DNA from: Hyposmocoma kahamanoa | Taxonomy: Eukaryota > Arthropoda > Insecta > Lepidoptera > Cosmopterigidae | Direction of reading: 5' to 3' | NCBI RefSeq assembly: GCF_003589595.1 | Contig: NW_020654051.1 | Coordinates: 9,161,810-9,225,809, forward strand | Length of the DNA stretch: 64,000 nt | Shown: piece after piece, positions 57,011-64,000 of the stretch | How the letters are laid out: each line of letters opens with the position of its first letter | Position numbering within the stretch: position 1 is the first letter of the stretch | Position numbers and translations under genes: made by a program | Notes under the pieces: generated by a model | The model's input: only the letters and a program-made list of their open reading frames with translations | The model's database searches: none | What the model was told of the DNA's origin: nothing

Positions 57011-57874
57011 AAACAAGTACCTATATACCCACTCTATCTCAACCACTCAAACTGAATGCGTATTTCATGGATTCACTACTACACACAAAAGAAAACTTGC
57101 ACACACACAAACACATCTTAAATTTGTAATTTGATCTCCGAAAATGAAGAACGTAAGAATACAATATATTAATCACTTCCAAAAATTCATCAATTCAACA
57201 AATGGCTCGTACATTGCTTTTACCTAGTGGCACTACATATTAAGATTTAGGACTTCCTAGTTCCACAGTCTATTGTATTTAAGTTCTTTAGCATTGTCAT
57301 GATGTACCATTGCATTTTAATTTGCAGTATTTTAAATTATTACTCGATTATATTACTAAATTATTATTACTACATTGTATACTCAATAACTAAGAATACG
57401 ATACCTGCCCGTTAGCTAACCCCATCCAAAACGTTGGTAAGAAATGTGTTTTTCCAAGCTATTATATGGGATATATTACCTCTAAACGGGTGTAAATGTA
57501 TCGTTTGGCGACACAGTTTTTCGAAACAAAACACATACTACATCACTAATGGTTAAAGATTTATTGTGGCAACAACTTCTTTTTGTCGACATTGATACAG
57601 TTGTATGTGTCTATAGTCATGGCTTTGAAGCTATTCGAGTTTTACGCAAGTTGAGGCTTGCACATTCAATATAATTAATTCTTAAGCTATGTACGCACTT
57701 TCGTGCGCGAGTCGTGCGCCACACCGCGAGTGTATCACATGCCTCGCATTATGCGTATCTTCATATTCGTGACGAGACATTCTTCGATTAAACAGCCACA
57801 ATCAAACCGCCTCATTGCGCTATAGTAGTGCGTTGCATGTGGATTATTGTGTATACCTCACTGCTTATTAAACT
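57011..57874. other. Intronic stretch, no feature recognised
   Basis: A CG-rich patch at 57690-57730 (cgcactttcgtgcgcgagtc) stands out but forms no clear terminal repeat. Confidence 0.45.
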
Positions 57875-57984
57875 AGTAGCAGTAGAGCTCCTTATGAAAG
57901 ATTTCGTCCAAGGAAGTACTGCCTACCTTACCTATTTCTGCCGCCAAGAAGTCATGTGAGCATTACTCCGTTCCGGTTTTGAAG
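57875..57984 (+). mobile_element. SINE-A copy 16, 3'-truncated
   Basis: Complete 5' third ending at ccggttttgaag. The degenerate GTGGTGAG tandem array follows shortly after. Confidence 0.8.
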
Positions 57985-58060
57985 TTAATGTAATTCTAGT
58001 CAATAATACAGGCATGGTACCTGGAAGTAATCGTTTGGTAGGCTAGCTTGGGAAGTTGAT

Positions 58061-58160
58061 ACGTGGTGAGATTGGATATGGTGAGTTGAGGACGTGGTGA
58101 AATGAGAATGTGGTGAGGTGATAACATGTTAAGATCAAAATGTGGTGAGTTGAGAAGAAG
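58061..58160 (+). repeat. Degenerate 16-17-bp tandem repeat
   Basis: About six units of a purine-rich motif: acgtggtgagattggat, atggtgagttgagg, acgtggtgaaatgagaa, tgtggtgaggtgataa, catgttaagatcaaaa, tgtggtgagttgagaa. Follows truncated SINE-A copy 16. Confidence 0.65.
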
Positions 58161-58669
58161 TGCCTATCCCACAAAATTAGATATTCTTTAAAATTAGTAA
58201 TTTTAGAAAAAAAAAAGTTTTACAAAACATTTTACCAAAAAACAATTGAAACAGCTATTCAATACTCAAGCATGTGGCCTCTGAGCCAAATTTTTGCTTT
58301 AAGTAATTTATTGAAACGCAGCAAAATGTTGACCTAATTTTCCCTACACAAATCAGCGTAATCATTACAAAAGTCTATTTATATTCATCTTAACGACGGT
58401 TCCAAAAACGTATTAAAATTAATTTTAAAACGCTATAAAGTTTCAAAGAACAATAATGATAAAGAGATTGGTTACAGATTTATGGACCTCGTTGGTGTTA
58501 TCATCTTTGTTCATTGTGAGGTCTTAAGACCTTTTAGTGAGCCGATGGGGCAAAATGGAAAATGCAAGTCACGACTATTTTTCCGCGTACTGTTAGCTAG
58601 AAAATATCTTAAGAGTAAAGACAAAACATAACATAACCATTTCTTCAGTACTATATTTTCGCTGTGTCT

Positions 58670-58860
58670 TAATTTTGAAAGACGTGTTCCAATATACTGG
58701 GGAATAGTTTCGGCGGCAACGGATCTCCTTGTTTAACTCCTCTTTGCACTTCGAAGGATGGGCCAAAAGATTCCAGTTTTATTCCATCTGTACTGTTTAT
58801 GTAAATTGTCCTTATGAGTTGGACATAATTTGGGGCTATTTCTTATTGGTATAGAGCTGT
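58670..58860 (-). mobile_element. RTE-like reverse transcriptase palm fragment
   Basis: Minus-strand translation reads QLIRTIYINSTDGIKLES then FEVQRGVKQGDPLPPKLF and SILEHVF. The RGVKQGDPLSPKLF motif is RT motif 4 of the RTE type, here with Ser to Pro. No Met starts it. Stops flank both ends, and the YADD part is absent. Confidence 0.8.
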
Positions 58861-59504
58861 GAAGATAGATTGGAGCGATATTGACTTAGACTCCTTTTTA
58901 ACCGCTCACGCGATGCGCTCCTCCTACCGCAAAATGGCGGCTATTTGGTTTCGCAAATTAGAAAAGCATTCAGTTTAAATTCAAGTTTTTATAAATAAAA
59001 ATTATTATTCTGCATTGTTAAATAAATACCTCCCGACTACCAACAAAAACATCTCAAATAAAATGCAGTAATACACCGCAAATCCTTCACTTAAAAAGCA
59101 CTAATGATATTTTTGGTGTACTTGGATAAATATGATAATGTTCCGTTTGAGTGGTTCCAACGTTTACCATAAAATTACTCCTTAAAGTATAGTTTATAAA
59201 CATTTACATTCAGGGTAAACTTAAAAAACGCTACTTACCGTATATTTTCAATAAATAAACACCGAAATCACCAGCCCAAACAATACTCACACAATTGTGG
59301 TGACGTATTTTTGAAGTTGTTTATTTTTTTTTAAATGACAGACCCAGGCATTAAAAACTTTATGGTTTGCTAGAGTAGTTACCGAAATAGCAATTAATTT
59401 TAGTTCTTTTACCTGTTATAACTTCGATATCCGATAAATCGGTATAAAATCATCACCGGCACCTCTAGGTGTGGTATGCGTCTACGGCTGCATGTATCGC
59501 GTGA

Positions 59505-59580
59505 GCGGTTATAGGACTGATCACATTCTGCTCGAAACCGAAAACAATGGGAAAAGAGTGGAAAGGCCTGTACCCAGTAG
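59505..59580 (+). mobile_element. RTE-like LINE 3' scrap
   Basis: GTGGAAAGGCCTGTACCCAG then TAGTGCGGCAC corresponds to the GEAFAQQWD-coding 3' terminus of RTE elements. Weak but characteristic. Confidence 0.4.
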
Positions 59581-59637
59581 TGCGGCACAACAGACATAAA
59601 AATTTTATTCACCTGGTAATCCAATAAAATTTACATA

Positions 59638-59692
59638 CGTACTTAATTTACTTAGGTGAATTAATATTCACCTAGTAAGTAAATTAAGTACG
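59638..59692. repeat. Quasi-palindrome, 24/27-nt arms, 4-nt loop
   Basis: cgtacttaatttacttaggt gaat (59638-59661) faces its inverse at 59666-59692, which has three extra bases (tag/cta). Loop taat. Confidence 0.9.
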
Positions 59693-61055
59693 CTTTTAGT
59701 GTACTGAAATCACCAATACACGTGGGTGCATTAGACATAATTTTAGTAAAAGCAGAAATCGTTACAGATGTTTCAAAGCCCGCTAAAATGAATACAAAAT
59801 GCTATCATGTACGTTAAAATTTGCAAAGTTTTTTGTCGGTTACCGGCAATTAATAAGTGTTACCTTACACGAACGCGTTTTGCGTCCAAATTTCCACGCG
59901 CTGGAATACGTATAAGTTTCTTTCTAATCAGTAATTTTTACAATACCCCGAATCAAAGACAATTAAATTCTAGTCGAAGTTAGTCCTATATGTTAATTTA
60001 ATTTACACGTTGCACAAAATTAGGTCATAAATAATAATAAGAAAGCTGTATTTTAGAACAAAAAACATTGAATAAAAAAGTAAATAAAAATAATTCTGTT
60101 GATGCCTGTACTTTATGATATCGCAAAAACTCATGCGTTTCAATAGACCCCAGCAAAGCTCACCTATTCTGTAATTTACTCTATTGTAATAAATAATTCT
60201 TAAGTATACACTCTTATTGTAAATTTCTGTTTCAAAGCGCGAAAAATGCGACTTATTCCTTTATATAGCAGGACTGACTTGACTTTTCCTTATAATGCAG
60301 TTTTTTGTTCCAAATTCTTTCCATTCATCTTCTGTAGGCATTTGTAATTTTATACCTTAACCCGACCATGGGCAGTAACGGCGTTTACTGTAAAATTAAA
60401 TATCAGAATATGATAGCACGGGGTTGCCCGTTTCGCTATATTGATCTCAAAAACCAACTACGGGCTTTACAGTTACTTTCTGTGAAGTTGCCGCGTACTC
60501 ATTTTCCATAGATTTTGAATCTTATATTAAGATTACTTATACACCGACGTCTTTGTGTGAGGCGATAAATGTACATGTCCATACCATTGAACTTTCTAAC
60601 ACCAGAGGTGAGTTTTAACTAAATGTTTTCTCATAATTATATTTAAAATACTAAATCAATATCAACGACAATCATCTTACTACTGTCATTGGCGTACTTT
60701 ATTTTATGCAAGAAGCCGTTATCACAGCGTAATTATTATATAGAATCATATAAGCACTACGGTACAAATAAAAGTAGTGACTTTTTGGAGTACTATTCAT
60801 AAACGGGTTTAACGTTACAAATTAATTAACCTTACTGATTTTAATTTTACGGAAGGAGGAAGCGAATGGTGTATGTCAGAAGCGTAGCGAGATCCGTAAG
60901 CAGTACTTCCGTCTTTAGGCTCAGCCCACCCCACCAGTGAAATGTGTTTCTACGTACATCTTATTTTTCTAATTATTGTTATAGCAAATTTATATTACAT
61001 TTGAATTTTCCTTAACGTTATAATGTAATAATATATATTTTATCCTTACACTTTC
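59693..61055. other. Intronic stretch, no feature recognised
   Basis: Contains a chance-looking TTTTCCTTAAC at about 61006-61016 (U12 branch-point-like) without an acceptor or exon after it. Confidence 0.45.
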
Positions 61056-61133
61056 ATTTGTGGGCGAACGGTTACCATGCTGATCTGCCATGCAGAGGTC
61101 CCGGGTTCGTTGGCACAAAGGAAATATTTCTGA
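61056..61133 (+). mobile_element. SINE-B copy 5, head only
   Basis: tgggcgaacggttaccatgc and aggtcccgggttcgttggc, then homology stops after aaatatttctgaatgg. Confidence 0.7.
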
Positions 61134-61230
61134 ATGGATCAAAGTTCATAAATAATTATGTTACATAAACTACACACATAAATATACATACAATATATAA
61201 CATGTATATATATTGCATTTTTTTGTAAAA

Positions 61231-61503
61231 TCAAGTGACGGGAATAAGTTATGCGCCTGATATTAAGCGACTTGCCTGTCCATGACAGTTTCAGTTCACT
61301 CAGTGCACTAAATCGCACAGATCTGAGGGGCTACAGTGCCCGTAACCCTGAGACATAAGTTGACAAGTTCCATGTGCCTGTAACTTCACCCACACCCTTA
61401 CCCTTCAAAACTGGAATGCAGTAATAATACTCACGCTTGGCGGCAGAAATAGTTAAGGTACTTCCCTGAACGAACTCTTTCAAAAGAAGCTCTACTGCTA
61501 TTA
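61231..61503 (-). mobile_element. SINE-A copy 17
   Basis: Near-complete inverted copy. The tail appears as ttttttttgtaaaatc before caagtgacggg. Confidence 0.85.
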
Positions 61504-62109
61504 GAATACATGACTAACTACATAATATGTCCATTTCTAAACAATTAATGTTTCATACTTTAGTTGGTGTCTTGCATTGGGAATGAAAACTAACGGGCAG
61601 TAAAACCCTTTCTTATTAAACCAGGTTACCATAAATAAACGATAGGAGAAAAAGTTAACAAAATATACACTTATTTCAGTATTATGGTAGTAAGCTCGCT
61701 CGCCGACGTAGCGTTCCGACTAATGAGTAAAAAACATTTCTTTGTTCTCGTAATATTCCATATATTTCTGCTATTCGCGGTTTTTGTTTCTCGCTTTTAT
61801 TGTTAGAATAAATTTAATTTTATACAAAGTAATTTACGTACTTAACATGAACTGCAATATAAAAATAACATACCTATTTTAGAACAATTTTCCTACATGA
61901 ATTCAACGCACATTCTGTTTACGATTAAAATCATTTTATTGTGAACCTTGCAGAAGATGATTTAAGGCATACATTTAAGAGATGACGCGCAGCTGTATAT
62001 GTATTCAGATTTCAGCTTTGCTGTGATTATGATTGATGTACTATATGGGAGATTACGGGAAATTTTCCTTTTTTGAATAGCCCGTGACGGTAGACTGTGA
62101 TATATTGAT

Positions 62110-62158
62110 GTATGTAAAAATTTACATACACACTCAATACTCAATAGTGTGTATGTAA
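62110..62158. repeat. Three-armed hairpin cluster
   Basis: GTATGTAAA/TTTACATAC (62110-62118/62121-62129) overlaps TTACATACACACT/AGTGTGTATGTAA (62122-62134/62146-62158), so the middle arm can pair with either side. Next to SINE-A copy 18. Confidence 0.9.
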
Positions 62159-62171
62159 CATTTTTCATAAT

Positions 62172-62461
62172 ACCAAGTGACGGAACGAACAAGTCGTGAG
62201 CCTGGTAATAAGCGACACGCCTGTCCATGGCAGTTGCAGTGTCACTCAGAGCTTTAAAACGCAAAGGTCGGAGGGGCACTGCCACTGCAGTCATCACCCT
62301 GAGACATAAATTGACATGTCCCATCTGCCGGTACCAGTACCTCTACCCTTTCATAACCGAAACGCAGTACTGCTCACATTACTACTTGGCGGCAGAAATA
62401 GATAAGGTGGCAGTCTGGCAGTACCCTGGACGAACTCTTTCATAAGGAGCTCTACTGCTAC
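62172..62461 (-). mobile_element. SINE-A copy 18
   Basis: Full-length inverted copy with a small private duplication (gtggcagtctggcagtaccc). Confidence 0.85.
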
Positions 62462-62619
62462 CAAAACTTTTTGAAGACGGATCACGAACCTCACCACATT
62501 TGTGTGCAGGCTGTAACAATAGAATCTAGGCACTTCTGAGATACGGGAGATCGAATCTCAAATCGCAAATCGGTCATCAAATTATTTATTTGAAATTTGA
62601 AATAAATAGAAATTGATTG

Positions 62620-62835
62620 ACTCACGTATATTTTATTTTCAAACAATTCACGTTGCGGACCCTTTACAGGTCCCATTGTCACGGGCCATTATCATCTATG
62701 CCATGTCAATAGCCGTGACCATGGTGTCTGTAAAGGTCCCAAATGTTGCTTTGTTTGAAAAACTAATATACACGAGTTAGATTCGAAAAAATAGTTTTAT
62801 TTCCTATGTGTTATAATCGCGAAACCTAATAACAC
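62620..62835. mobile_element. Penelope-arm inverted pair
   Basis: Two facing arm cores: a minus core (gttgcggaccctttacaggt) at about 62650 and a plus core (gtaaaggtcccaaatgttgc) at about 62735, with about 45 bp between. The right side ends ttataatcgcgaaacctaat. A compact solo version of the arrangement at 45.85-47.03 kb. Confidence 0.7.
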
Positions 62836-62971
62836 AATATTTAAAAAAAAAAAATTCTGGCTTAAATTGTTAACTGTCATCACCGCTTTACTTAAAAACT
62901 ATAACCATACCACATATATATCCATCTAGCCTTAAAGCTTGTTGCTAAAACTTCAACCTTTTTGGGTTTGG

Positions 62972-63370
62972 CAGATGAAACACGAAAGTAGAATTAATGG
63001 AGTACAAATGAGAGCTATGGTTGAGAAGTATGGCTGGTGTGACTCGGATGGATAAATTACGGAACAGTGTGATAAGAGAACGTAGCGGCGTGGAAGAATA
63101 TATAGTGACAAAGACAGAGAAAGGGATGCTTAGATGGCTCGGACATGTAGAGAGAATGTGTGAAAGAAGATTTACGAAACAGATTTATAAGGCGAGTGTG
63201 AGCGGGCAAGTTGGCATGAGACGACCAAGGCGAACTTACATTTTCATGACAACATTACATGAAAGCATTGATGCGTGTTGTTGAGGCGAGAGATGTTAGG
63301 ACCGTAACAACTGAAAGACTGTTGTCTCTGCCTACCCCGATGGGAAAAAGGCGTGAAGTATATGTATATA
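62972..63370 (+). mobile_element. RTE-like LINE C-terminal fragment
   Basis: Reads RINGVQMRAM, a frameshift, then RSMAGVTRMDKLRNSVIRER, KGMLRWLGHVERMCERRFTK and RRPRRTY, another shift, then ARDVRTVTTERLLSLPTPMG. Matches the RTE tail ...GVTRMDRIRN..IR...LRWFGHVERM...GRP. The longest open frame covers 63021-63284. Confidence 0.8.
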
Positions 63371-64000
63371 TGTACGTAGCCTTGAAGACTAATAATATAA
63401 TAACGTAACACAAGATTTCACACAAACTTCTTAATACTATACTTATTGTTAATAAATACTTATTGTTAATTAACTTATTTTTAGCATAGACTATCCATTA
63501 GTAATTTTTGTGTCAATAACGGTAATAGCACATTCCATCACATATCCGGCTGCACTTTATTACCTTAGATATTCATTTCAATTTCAAACCGCTCTCGGCC
63601 GGGATACGGTTATCGACCTTCCTGTACTATAGTATCATTTAAAGTTAAACGACAAAAATTAAATGCTAGTTACGCTACTTTCGCGCTTATAGCCTCAAAT
63701 AATATACAAAAAATATGCCACCTTTTTACACCATATAAATTGGTAGGTTTTATAAAAGAACTTGTAGACTGAATGGATTTCATTTGTTCCACTACATTAC
63801 CTTTAATCATCCAATGAAAGGGCAATAGGTACGGTTGCCGCGATACCAAAATTAAACACAAATTCGATAGCTCACCGCAACACCGAAAACATGGAAACCA
63901 TTAATGAAGCTCCGGTTTTAATTAATGCAAATACGTTTCACCGTAGAGCCATAGAGTTGAGCTGAATTTTACGATAACGTGTTATGCTTCATATCTAAAG
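63371..64000. other. Intronic stretch at the window edge
   Basis: AT-rich. The minus frame 63670-63861 shows no domain. Confidence 0.45.

Noticed and set aside
61006..61016. TTTTCCTTAAC, a perfect U12 branch-point-like string that could serve the AT-AC donor at 23126
   Set aside because: No AC or AG acceptor lies 10-20 nt downstream and no Trp-Phe-Glu coding exon follows; a SINE-B head does.
61962..62324. 120-codon minus frame reading VAVPLRPLRFKAL and MDRRVAYYQAHDLF
   Set aside because: The same peptide appears in frames at 10702, 14660, 37922 and 56520 because all cross SINE-A. It is a repeat artefact, not a protein.
1..64000. CRISPR arrays, operons, prokaryotic promoters or terminators
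   Set aside because: No regularly spaced short repeats with unique spacers and no bacterial gene organisation. The content is clearly animal.

Overview
The window looks like AT-rich genomic DNA from an insect, most likely a moth or butterfly (Lepidoptera). It is dense in degenerate transposons: RTE-like and other non-LTR retrotransposon 3' ends, a Penelope-like element, tRNA-derived SINEs ending in (ATT)n, and short foldback/TIR DNA elements. No bacterial-style gene organisation is present, and almost all longer reading frames are transposon debris or chance. The species cannot be read from the sequence. A 100-N assembly gap lies at 7502-7601.

The one cellular gene I can support is the first coding exon of a T-type voltage-gated calcium channel (Cav3 / Ca-alpha1T) at 22902-23125 on the + strand. 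It is preceded by a likely 5' UTR segment starting after a U2-type acceptor at 22715. It ends in phase 2 at a textbook U12-type AT-AC donor (ATATCCTTTT, 23126-23135), in the codon before the conserved Trp-Phe-Glu of domain I. No following exon was found, so 23126-64000 is best read as part of a very long first coding intron. Everything left of about 22716 is probably a 5' UTR intron or intergenic DNA.

Layout. 1-22.0 kb: RTE remnant (1.5 kb); SINE-A copies (2.9, 10.6, 11.8, 14.6, 16.7 kb); a TTA-flanked MITE holding the gap (7.4-7.8 kb); a non-LTR retrotransposon with a YADD reverse transcriptase (7.9-9.6 kb); LINE tails (5.8, 6.2, 11.2, 19.6 kb); 22-bp subrepeats (13.9 kb); foldback DNA (18.0-18.55 kb). 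22.04-22.67 kb: LINE fragment about 50 bp before the channel exon's acceptor. 23.1-64 kb (intron): a LINE with endonuclease and RT (26.3-28.65 kb) and further 3' copies of its family; hairpins at 29.3, 29.6, 45.3, 59.6 and 62.1 kb; a MADF-like TIR element (32.5 kb); a Penelope-like element with inverted arms and a GIY-YIG domain (45.85-47.03 kb); RTE fragments (42.3, 55.6, 58.7, 63.0 kb); and thirteen more SINE-A copies.

The most interesting items are the U12 intron in the channel gene, the SINE-A family of 18 copies, the hammerhead-like fold conserved in the Penelope-element arms, and a set of near-perfect palindromes with very short loops that look like recent template-switch events.
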